Of a DNA stretch of 63,726 nt, positions 9,065 through 17,700 are shown piece by piece. The stretch is taken from contig NZ_JAQYWQ010000022.1 in the NCBI RefSeq assembly GCF_029379315.1, positions 1 to 63,726 of the forward strand, in the 5' to 3' direction. A program made the position numbers and the translations under genes. Position 1 is the stretch's first letter. Each line of letters starts with the position of its first letter. The notes under the pieces are model-generated. The model searched no databases, was not told the DNA's origin, and saw nothing but the letters and a program-made list of their open reading frames with translations. This DNA is from Nostoc sp. S13 (GTDB lineage: Bacteria; Cyanobacteriota; Cyanobacteriia; Cyanobacteriales; Nostocaceae).

Positions 9065-9714
9065 AACTGCCTCAACAATCTCACTTGTCTCTAAGTTATC
9101 AACTCTGACTCACAATTCTTTCTACCACATGGGATAAATGCTAAATCCAAAAGTTAGATAAAAAACTTTACATCAAGATTTGGATGAAAATTAGCATTTT
9201 TTTCTTTTTTAGCATAAAAATGCTAAAGGAAAGTTTTGCCAGATAAATCAGGAGTTCTTGAATACATCAGTGCAGGCCTAATTTTCTGTAAAAATAGACA
9301 CGAAAAAATTAATCAATTTATTATATCTATCTTAAGTAAGATGTTAAAATATTATCTAACTTTTTGGAGATGCGTCAAAATCTGGCTTCGACAAATTTAT
9401 AACGATTTCGTTAGCATTCATTATTGATTATCTTTAATTACAGATAAATAATCAACCAATATTTTTGCAAAATATTTCAAATATTAATGACCTGGTTTAA
9501 TGATAAAAATTCTCATTAAAAATAATACCTTTATGAGAATTACTAATAGTTTATTTTAAAACTAAAATTTTGCCAGGAGTTTATTATATTTAACAGCACA
9601 GTTTGCTGACAAGAATTATTTTACTAATTGCAACATATTAGATCCCCTCAACTGTTGTTTTCAAGGTAGATTGAGGGGATAATATCCATCTTGCCAACAT
9701 TTGCGAAAGTGGTA
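9065..9714. other. AT-rich intergenic region with hairpins
   Basis: No supported gene. TTTAGCAT (9208-9215) and ATGCTAAA (9220-9227) form a small hairpin. ATCCCCTCAA (9642-9651) and TTGAGGGGAT (9671-9680) form a strong stem just beyond the hemN stop and may end or stabilise the hemN transcript. The rest is very AT-rich. Confidence 0.6.
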
Positions 9715-11097
9715 TCAAATGGCGCGGGAGAATTTTGTCTCTCGCGTTCTTGTATGAGTATCAAATATGACGGCAATATTTCTGACTAGTAATCTACCGA
9801 TGTCTGTAATCTGGATCTGATTTTTTGATAAACTAACCAAACCATCGGCTTCTAGCGGTTTTAACGCCTCTAGTTCCTCAGAGAAATAGTCATCAAAACT
9901 GATATAATATTTGTTTTCAATGTCTTGCTTATGAAGCTGAAAGTGAGACATAATACCCATGATCACATCTCGTCTGATGATGTCATTTTGAGTAAGCTTG
10001 ATACCTCTACTAACAGGTAAAGCACCTGCGGCAAGTGTCTGATAATAATCCTTTAATTCCTTGTGGTTTTGAGCATAAGCATCTTCTAGCATACTGATGG
10101 ATGTAGCACCAAAACCAAATAATTCTGTCTCAGCGTGGGTAGTGTAGCCCTGGAAATTGCGTTTGAGAGTACCATTGCGTTGAGCGATCGCTAGTTCATC
10201 GTTAGTTTTAGCAAAATGATCCATCCCAATAAATAGATATTGGTTATTCGTCAATTCTTCAATGGTCATTTTTAAAATCTCTAACTTTTCCTCTGCTGGG
10301 GGTAGCGCTTCTTGAGGAATATTTTTTTGCGTCGGTTTCAGCCACGGGACATAGGCGAAGTTAAACACAACAATTCGGTCAGGATCTAATTCAATAGTCT
10401 TTTTCACCGTCTCCCGAAATGTCTCGCGGGTTTGATAAGGCAGACCATAAATTAGGTCTACATTCACACTTTCAAACTTAGCTTCTTTGATCCAACTCAT
10501 AACATCAAATAGCATTTCTTCTGGCTGGACACGATTAACAGCTACTTGAACTTGGCGATTAAAATCCTGAATGCCAAAACTAATGCGATTAAACCCAATC
10601 TGTCTCAGAAATAAAATGTAGTTTTTATCGATATAGCGGGGATTAATCTCAATTGAGATTTCTGCTTGTGGATCGATGTTAAAATAGCGATTGATGTTTT
10701 TCCATAAAAATTCTACTTGGTGACGATCCAAGTAATTAGGAGTACCACCTCCCCAGTGGATTTGCAGCACTTTTCTGTCTGGATCGATTAAAGCTGCGGT
10801 GTTTTTGATGTCTTGAACCAAAGACTCCAGGTAAGGTTTAGCAATATTCTTATTGTTAGAAATTACCGTGTTACAACCGCAGAAGTAGCAAGCACTTTGG
10901 CAAAAGGGGATGTGGAAATATAAACTGATCGGAGTTTTGCGTTGATTCGAGGCTGCGATCGCGGCCTTAAAATCAGTTTCGGTGAATGTTTCGCTTAACT
11001 CTGTAGCGGGCGGGTAACTGGTGTATCTGGGTGCGCGAGTATCGTACTTTTGGATCAGATCCAGATCAAACTTGACCCCAGGTAATAGAAAAACCAT
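9715..11097 (-). CDS. hemN: Oxygen-independent coproporphyrinogen III oxidase (HemN)
   Basis: A 460-residue radical-SAM enzyme converting coproporphyrinogen III to protoporphyrinogen IX without oxygen. The cluster motif is C66-x3-C70-x2-C73 in HIPFCQSACYFCGC, followed by WGGGTPNYL (the SAM-binding glycine motif) and the HemN C-terminal domain. The frame runs open to 11220, but the extra 41 residues translate a heptamer DNA repeat; I chose ATG 11097, preceded by GGAAAG and giving the family's usual N-terminus. It lies downstream of the heme oxygenase gene. In Synechocystis the chlAII-ho2-hemN genes form a micro-oxic operon, so low-oxygen induction is expected here. Confidence 0.92.
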   Translation of the reverse strand: MVFLLPGVKFDLDLIQKYDTRAPRYTSYPPATELSETFTETDFKAAIAASNQRKTPISLYFHIPFCQSACYFCGCNTVISNNKNIAKPYLESLVQDIKNTAALIDPDRKVLQIHWGGGTPNYLDRHQVEFLWKNINRYFNIDPQAEISIEINPRYIDKNYILFLRQIGFNRISFGIQDFNRQVQVAVNRVQPEEMLFDVMSWIKEAKFESVNVDLIYGLPYQTRETFRETVKKTIELDPDRIVVFNFAYVPWLKPTQKNIPQEALPPAEEKLEILKMTIEELTNNQYLFIGMDHFAKTNDELAIAQRNGTLKRNFQGYTTHAETELFGFGATSISMLEDAYAQNHKELKDYYQTLAAGALPVSRGIKLTQNDIIRRDVIMGIMSHFQLHKQDIENKYYISFDDYFSEELEALKPLEADGLVSLSKNQIQITDIGRLLVRNIAVIFDTHTRTRETKFSRAI

Positions 11098-11162
11098 TGA
11101 GTTGCTTTCCAATGAATGTATGAAGGGAAGGGGAGTGAAAGGGATGAGGGAGATAAGGGAGC

Positions 11163-11218
11163 AAATGACAAATGACAAATGACAAATGACAAATGACAAA
11201 TGACAAATGACAAATGAC
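11163..11218. repeat. Heptamer repeat (AAATGAC)8
   Basis: Eight perfect copies of AAATGAC lie between the heme oxygenase stop and hemN. This is the STRR class of heptameric short tandem repeats known from Nostoc-like cyanobacteria. It creates a false upstream start for hemN. Confidence 0.95.
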
Positions 11219-11222
11219 AAAC

Positions 11223-11939
11223 TTAATCAGCCGTAGCTACTTCAGTACTACCTGAATTCTGAGAACGAGTTAGGCTATTAAACAGGACTTGACCGAGTGC
11301 TTTAATTAAACTTCCCTCTAACTCCTGAGCCATCTGCAAATTGAACCCAAAGGCGTTATTAGCTTCGGCAACAATCCGTTCTGCTGTTATATCATCAATG
11401 GGTAATGCATTTAATGCCTGACGATACTTATCCTTAAATGCCTTTTTGTCAGGAATTTGCTCAAAATTGTAAAAGGATGTGCCTTCATAGCCAGAAAGCT
11501 TCAGGGCTGACTGAGCAACTTTTTGTAGCATTTGACCCCCAGAAAGATCGCCCATGTAGCGAGTGTAGGCATGACCTAGCAATAAGGCTGGTTCACTAGC
11601 AGAAATTTCCCGAATGCGGTCAATGTACTTCTGGGCAGCAGGTGAGGGTGTAACTTGCTCTCTCCAATTATCCCCATAATAGAACACCATGTCTTTTTCG
11701 AGCGAGGATTGGCGATTAAGTTCGGGAAAGTAAACCGCACTAATCACAGGATCGTCTACATGGCTCAGTAATGCCGCTTCTAGTTCGCTATAGACGTAAT
11801 ACAAGTTGCTTAAGAACTTGGCGAAGCAGTCTCTATCCACAACTCCTTTGAGAAAACATTTCATGAATCCCACATTTTCTGCTGATGTGTGGGCTTGTTG
11901 AGTTCCAGACCGCAGTTTGATGGCTAGATTGCTACTCAT
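11223..11939 (-). CDS. Heme oxygenase (likely the low-oxygen isoform, HO2)
   Basis: A 238-residue biliverdin-forming heme oxygenase that opens heme with ferredoxin electrons, the first step to phycobilins. The proximal heme ligand is predicted as H17 in GTQQAHTSAE, and the distal-helix motif YTRYMGDLSGGQ is intact. Start ATG 11939 has GAAGGAAG upstream and gives the usual MSSNL N-terminus; an upstream ATG at 11966 is less likely. Its position upstream of hemN and divergent from an acsF paralogue matches the micro-oxic gene set of other cyanobacteria. That suggests the second isoform rather than the housekeeping HO1, which is inference from context. Confidence 0.9.
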   Translation of the reverse strand: MSSNLAIKLRSGTQQAHTSAENVGFMKCFLKGVVDRDCFAKFLSNLYYVYSELEAALLSHVDDPVISAVYFPELNRQSSLEKDMVFYYGDNWREQVTPSPAAQKYIDRIREISASEPALLLGHAYTRYMGDLSGGQMLQKVAQSALKLSGYEGTSFYNFEQIPDKKAFKDKYRQALNALPIDDITAERIVAEANNAFGFNLQMAQELEGSLIKALGQVLFNSLTRSQNSGSTEVATAD

Positions 11940-12464
11940 TGTTGCTTCCTTCATGTTCAAGCGCAAGGTTTCTGGTCAGTCACCGACTCAGGATGCCTGC
12001 CAGGGCCAGCTAAAAAATTGTTATTCTAGGTTTAGAGAGGATCTGCATCACTCTATCCAGCAAGTACCACTGCCGATGCAAATCCCAGCTATTTTCATTT
12101 TTCCTAAGATTATTTAACTATTAATTTATATATAACTATAAAGATACTAATATTTATTTAACAGACTATCACTCCCTCAGCGCATGGTTTACAACTTCGT
12201 TATCACTCTGTGAGAGCGGGGATAGAAAGTTGAGATTTTCCCCGCTCGAAGTCCTGTACCAATGAGTAATCCGACATCGACTCCCAAAGACTTCTTCATC
12301 AGTTATACCGGACGCGATCGCCAACTCTAAGATAGATCCAGCACCTAAAATAGCAAACAGTAAGTTTATTTCTTACAATTTACTTTCAATAATTTAACTG
12401 ATGTCCTCAATAAACTATTTATGGTTATATAACTTTTGAGGCATAAATAAATAAAAGGATTCTT
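11940..12464. promoter_or_regulatory. Divergent promoter region between heme oxygenase and acsF paralogue
   Basis: This 525-bp segment must hold both promoters of the divergent low-oxygen genes. It also contains a hairpin, GAGCGGGGA (12214-12222) with TCCCCGCTC (12239-12247), and a TIR-domain gene remnant. In Synechocystis the comparable operon is activated by the MarR-type regulator ChlR; no such gene is in this window and I could not identify its site. Confidence 0.5.
12262..12330 (+). pseudogene. TIR-domain protein, N-terminal remnant
   Basis: A 22-codon ORF starts MSNPTSTPKDFFISYTGRD and then stops. DFFISYTGRDRQ is the canonical first strand of cyanobacterial TIR-domain proteins, which normally continue for hundreds of residues. 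Only the start survives, so this is a gene remnant inside the divergent promoter region. Confidence 0.6.
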
Positions 12465-13649
12465 ATGGTTAAGTCTCTGGAAAGCGGACGCCAGTCACTC
12501 ATGGTGAGCCACTCCGTTGCGGGGGTTTCCCCCGTTGAAGGAAGTGGCGGGGAAACCCCCAAGACCGCGCTGGCTCCCCAATCTGAGTTGCTGAAACCAG
12601 GTATAAAAGCACCTGTTCAGGAAACATTATTAACACCCCGGTTTTACACCACTGACTTTGAAGCTGCGGCGCAGTTAGATATTTCGGCGCAGGAAGCGGA
12701 GTTACTGGCAATTGTAGAGGAGTTACGAGCTGACTATAACCGCGATCACTTTGTCCGTGATGAAGAATTTAAGCAGTGTTGGGATCACATTGATGGGGAA
12801 ACACGCGTCGCCTTTATTGACTTTTTGGAACGTTCCTGCACTTCCGAGTTTTCGGGATTTCTGCTGTTCAAAGAATTATCGCGCCGTCTGAAAAACCGCA
12901 ATCCCATTCTGGCAGAAGCCTTTAATTTTATGGCACGGGATGAAGCACGCCATGCGGGATTTTTAAATAAGTCAATGGCAGATTTTAATCTTTCCCTTGA
13001 CTTAAGCTATTTAACCAAAAATCGCACTTATACCTTCTTTCCGCCAGAGTGGATTATTTACACAGTCTACCTATCAGAGAAAATTGGCTACTGGCGTTAC
13101 ATCTTGGTGTATCGCCACATGGAAAAACATCCAGAACACCAAATTTATCCCCTGTTTCGCAAGTTTGAGAGTTGGTGTCAGGATGAAAATCGGCATGGAG
13201 ATTTCTTTAAAGCGCTGCTGCGATCGCAACCTCAATTATGGAACAATTGGAAAGCTAGATTGTGGGTGCGTTTCTTTTTGCTGAGTGTTTTTGCTACTCA
13301 TACCTTGACCGTATTTGAACGCGCAACGTTTTATCAATCGATTGGGATAGACCCGCGCGAATATAATACCAGAGTGATTGAAGAGACGAATAATACCGCC
13401 GCACGGGCATTTCCCCTGATTTTGAATACAAATCACCCAGAGTTTTTCCGACGGTTAGAGCAGTGTTCTGACCTTAATCTGAAAATAGCAGAGATTAGCA
13501 ACAGCGATGCCTACGGCGGCAAGCTACGCTCATCAATTGTAAAATTCTGCCAAAAATTACCCTTGATAGCCTCCATTGTTGGGCATCTATTGCAGACTTA
13601 CCTAATCAAACCCGTTGATGCTGAATCATTGAGAGGGACAGTTCATTAG
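12465..13649 (+). CDS. acsF: Mg-protoporphyrin IX monomethyl ester oxidative cyclase (AcsF/ChlA paralogue)
   Basis: A 394-residue diiron cyclase forming the isocyclic ring of chlorophyll. Iron-ligand motifs are present: ERSCTSEFSGF, ARDEARHAGF and CQDENRHGDFF. AcsF proteins are about 358 residues, and the extra length lies at residues 6-44. This is an in-frame palindromic DNA repeat between MVKSL and KPGIKAPVQETLLTPRFYTT. The start ATG 12465 follows AAAAGGA. It is divergent from heme oxygenase-hemN, the arrangement expected for the low-oxygen isoform (ChlAII). Likely induced under micro-oxic conditions. Confidence 0.93.
   Translation: MVKSLESGRQSLMVSHSVAGVSPVEGSGGETPKTALAPQSELLKPGIKAPVQETLLTPRFYTTDFEAAAQLDISAQEAELLAIVEELRADYNRDHFVRDEEFKQCWDHIDGETRVAFIDFLERSCTSEFSGFLLFKELSRRLKNRNPILAEAFNFMARDEARHAGFLNKSMADFNLSLDLSYLTKNRTYTFFPPEWIIYTVYLSEKIGYWRYILVYRHMEKHPEHQIYPLFRKFESWCQDENRHGDFFKALLRSQPQLWNNWKARLWVRFFLLSVFATHTLTVFERATFYQSIGIDPREYNTRVIEETNNTAARAFPLILNTNHPEFFRRLEQCSDLNLKIAEISNSDAYGGKLRSSIVKFCQKLPLIASIVGHLLQTYLIKPVDAESLRGTVH
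12503..12580. repeat. Palindromic element inside acsF coding sequence
   Basis: GGGGGTTTCCCC (12521-12532) pairs perfectly with GGGGAAACCCCC (12549-12560). An outer, imperfect arm joins GGTGAGCCA to TGGCTCCCC. The element is translated in frame near the N-terminus of the cyclase. It has the look of dispersed repeats of Nostoc genomes. Confidence 0.85.
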
Positions 13650-14616
13650 ACATGCCGGCTTTCACGTCTCTGTCTGTATCGAAGAGAAGCGTTTACGGAT
13701 CATTAATCCATCACAATACAGCTACACGATCGCTCCCTATTGGCAGGAACTACAAACTGCACTGCAAAGTCAGGCAGGATTGATACCAGGTATCTATATT
13801 GGGAAGTATACCCAGCCAGGGACGCTCCCCTTCTTTGCCGTGCAAGAGGATGGCGCGATCGCAACCACATTAAACATCCCCCCTAGTACTGACCTAGAAT
13901 ATGGCGCCGCCTTCAATCTCTTTTCGCCGAACAACTCACAAGTTTTGTTCTATGACGGGCATCTGGGGATTTTGCAAGCGGACGAACGTCACCTGTGGGT
14001 GATCAACGAATCAGACAACGAGTACAACATCCAACCGATGTGGCAGGAGGTTTGCAGCGCACTTAAAGCCATGCCATCAGGTGTCTATGAAGATCCGTTT
14101 CATCCCGATGCCCCCTTTCGCACCATAATGATTGGTAAGGATGGGCTAGAAAGCCGGGTGAAAGCACCATCTAAATCTGCGGTGTTTTTTAAATACAAAT
14201 GTAAGTTATCAGATATCAGCCGTGTAGCTATTCTTCCCCTTGGCGATCGCTGTGCCGTCCGGATGATGCTATATAAGATGGAGTACGATGGACCCGCCTT
14301 TCCGTTTGATCTGACGCGCACCACCAATATTGGAGATGTTGCGGATGCGATCGAAAACGGTTTTTATGATATGTGGAACCCTGCCTTCCTGCACTACAAT
14401 CCCGACGCGGGCAGAATTTACCACAGTAAGTGGTCGGGTTTGTCCTTTGCCCATGAAGTTGAGGAAACAGACGACCCAACAAGCGAGATGTTTGCCGTCC
14501 ATGAACGGATGCGCGTTCGATACACAGCACGCTCCCAAAGGTTTTGGTACGCACTGCGGCACTGCGACACGCTGCGCGAACCTAGAGAGGGTTGCCAGTT
14601 TGTTAGAGAGACTTAA
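13633..14616 (+). pseudogene. DUF1796 putative cysteine peptidase, truncated at both ends
   Basis: An open frame runs from the stop at 13630 to 14616 without any ATG. The longest start candidate is TTG 13780. The central part carries a DUF1796-like stretch: LPLGDRCAVRMMLYKMEYDG then AFPFDLTRTTN, with the Cys expected of this papain-like family. The 3' end switches from conserved sequence to a repeat-derived tail at about 14566 (CDTLREPREG). The coding sequence abuts acsF with no promoter space, so the 5' part was probably lost by deletion. It may still be translated from TTG, but I treat it as a remnant. Confidence 0.6.
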
Positions 14617-14701
14617 TGGGAAAAGTCAGTATCTAATGATAGTAGTAACTATGCTCTGGGTATACTAAACCAGAGAAAGAAAATTATGAGAATCAGATGC
14701 A

Positions 14702-17700
14702 ATGTTAGTAGTATCAGATACAGAATTTCCTATACTTGGTTATCGCATTATTAAGCAATTATACTCAAGTAAGAAAACCTTAGTTTATCAAGCTATAAGA
14801 GAAAAAGATCAGCAATCATTTATTTTAAAATTGATGCGTAATGAAGATCCTAACTTCGCTGAAATTAATCAGTTTTGCAATCAATACACCATTACCCAAA
14901 ATCTTGAAATTCCAGGCATAGTCAAGCCAATAAGCCTAGAAAAATACCACAATAGATATGTTCTAGTAATGGAAAACTTTGGTGGTATTGCCCTTAATGT
15001 CTGGCAAGAAGAAGAGCAAAAAAAAGGAAAAGTTTTTGTTTCATTGAGTGAGTTTTTCGATATTGCCATTGAAATTAGTGCAACATTGGAAGGGCTACAT
15101 CACCATCGAATCATTCATAAAGATATCAAACCTGCCAACATTTTGATTCATCCGATAACAGGTAAGACCAGAATCATCGATTTTAGTCTTGCTACTTTAT
15201 TACCAAAAGAAATTCAATTTCTCACAAATCCCAACGTTCTAGAAGGTACTTTAGCTTATATTTCCCCTGAACAAACAGGACGCATGAATCGAGGTATAGA
15301 CTACCGTACCGACTTTTATTCCTTGGGTATCACCTTCTTTGAACTTCTGACTGGGCAGTTACCCTTTAGTACCACCGAACCGATGGAATTAGTCTACTCT
15401 CACATTGCCAAAGAACCGCCAAAAGCCAGCCATATTAACTCCAATATTCCCACAATCTTATCTGATATTATCAGTAAGCTGATCGCAAAAAATGCCGAAG
15501 ACCGATATCAGAGTGCTCATGGACTCAGGTATGACTTGGAGAGATGTCAAAACCAATGGCAAGAGAAAGGAAATATTACAGTCTTTGAATTAGGGATTCG
15601 GGATATCTCAAACTATTTTGCCATTCCTGAAAAACTTTATGGTCGTCAAAGAGAGATTGAAATTCTACTCACTACTTTTGACCGGGTGACAAGCGGAAGC
15701 ACGGAAATGATCTTAGTCTCTGGTTACTCAGGGGTTGGTAAAACTGCTGTGGTCAACGAAGTCCACAAACCCATTGCAAGACAGCGTAGTTACTTCATCA
15801 AAGGGAAATTTGACCAATTCCAACGTGACATCCCCTTGTCAGGATTGTTGCAAGCTTTGCGGGATTTAATTGGGCAAATACTCTCCGAAACAGATGCCCA
15901 AATTCAACAGTGGAAAATCAAAATTTTATCGGCATTGAGTACGCAATCTCAGGTAATCATTAATGTAATTCCTGAACTTGAAATAATTATTGGCAAACAA
16001 CCTCCATCTGCTGAACTTGCTGGGAGCGCTGCTCAAAATCGCTTCAATTTATTGTTCAAGAGATTTATCCAGGTTTTCACTACTAAAGAGCATCCTCTGG
16101 TAATCTTTCTGGATGATTTACAATGGGCAGATACGGTTTCCTTGAAGTTTATTCAATTATTAATGGATGAAACTTCTTCTCGCCTTACTAAGGATGCAGA
16201 GAATATATCTGAGAGTAAAGGTAGTTTGCTACTAATTAGCGCCTATAGGGATAATGAAGTTTCAAATCTACACCCCCTATATTTGACACTACAAGAAATG
16301 TCCGAAACTGGAGTACTAATTAACACAATTCAACTCTTACCTTTAAGTCAGATTAATTTAAATCATTTGATTGCTGATACGCTGTGTTGTCGAGAGAGCA
16401 TTGCTGTGCCTCTGACTCAAATGGTGTTTGTCAAAACTAAAGGTAATCCCTTTTTTGCATCTCAATTTCTCAATTTATTATATGATGACGGACTAATTGA
16501 ATTAAATTTTGACGCTGGTTATTGGCAGTATGATATTACCAAAATTAAAACCTTATCTCTTACAGATGATGTCGTAGAATTTATGGGCATCCAAATAGAG
16601 AAATTGCCCATAAATGTACAAAATGTATTAAAAATCTCTGCTTGTATTGGTAATGAATTTGACTTAAAAACATTGTCTATTGTTAATGAAAAGTCTGTAA
16701 TAGATACGGCCTCAGATTTATGGCAAGCATTACTTGAAGGACTGATTATACCTCAGAAAGATGGTTATAATCTTACACCGAAAAATGATAAACAACTATT
16801 AAGCTTTTCAGCTAGAGAATCAGAAAATTTATCAATTAGTAATTCCAAATTACCCAAATATAAATTCGTACATGACAGAGTTCAGCAAGCAGCTTATTCT
16901 CTAATTCCCAAAGACCAAATCAAGCAAATACACTTAAAAATTGGGCTGCTTCTCTTGAAAAATACTCCAGTTGCCGAACGGGAAGAAAATATTTTTGAGC
17001 TTGTCAATCATTTCAATATTGCAGTTGAATTCATCACCGATCAAGCTAAAGGTAATGAGCTAGCTGAAATGAATCTGATTGCTGGACGTAAAGCTTTGGT
17101 ATCAACAGCTTATTCATCGGCACTTAAGTATTTGATTATTGGAATTGAGCTACTAGCAAATGATAGTTGGGATACTAAATACGATATCACGTTAGCTTTG
17201 TATAATACGGCAGCAGAAGCGGCATATCTCAGTGGTGACTTTGAATATATAGAAAAATTTGTCCAGGTTGTGTTAGTAAAAGCCAAAACTCCACTCGATA
17301 AAGTTAAAGCTTATGAAGTTAAAATACAGTCTTATGGTGCACAAGGAAAAGAACTAGAAGCTGTCAATATTGCAAAAACTTTTTTGAAAACTTTAGGAGT
17401 AGAGTTTCCGACAAATCCCAGCCAATTAGATATTCAGCTAGAAATAGAGACGACATCTGCAAAATTGGCTAATAGACCCATTCAAGACTTAATTGAACTG
17501 CCGGAAATTACAGAAGCCCAACCACTGATAATCATGCGTATTTTATCTAGTGGAATTGCTCTTGCTTATATAGTTGCGCCGGAATTATTAGTGTTGATTA
17601 TTCTGAAACAGATCAATTTATCTATCAAATTTGGTAATTCTTCTTTGTCTGCTTTTGCATATGTGATGTATGGAGTAATGTTGTGTGGGGTAATAGGAGA

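Noticed and set aside
9236..9427. 63-residue ORF on plus strand
   Set aside because: AT-rich DNA, TTG start without ribosome site, and no recognisable features.
11163..11218. Possible CRISPR-like array
   Set aside because: Seven-base units without spacers; these are STRR heptamers. No CRISPR array or cas gene is seen in the window.
11098..11220. N-terminal extension of HemN
   Set aside because: It translates AAATGAC heptamers and a non-conserved spacer. ATG 11097 has a ribosome site and gives the family N-terminus.
14228..14562. Overlapping antisense ORFs
   Set aside because: Shadows of the DUF1796-coding frame, without conserved motifs.
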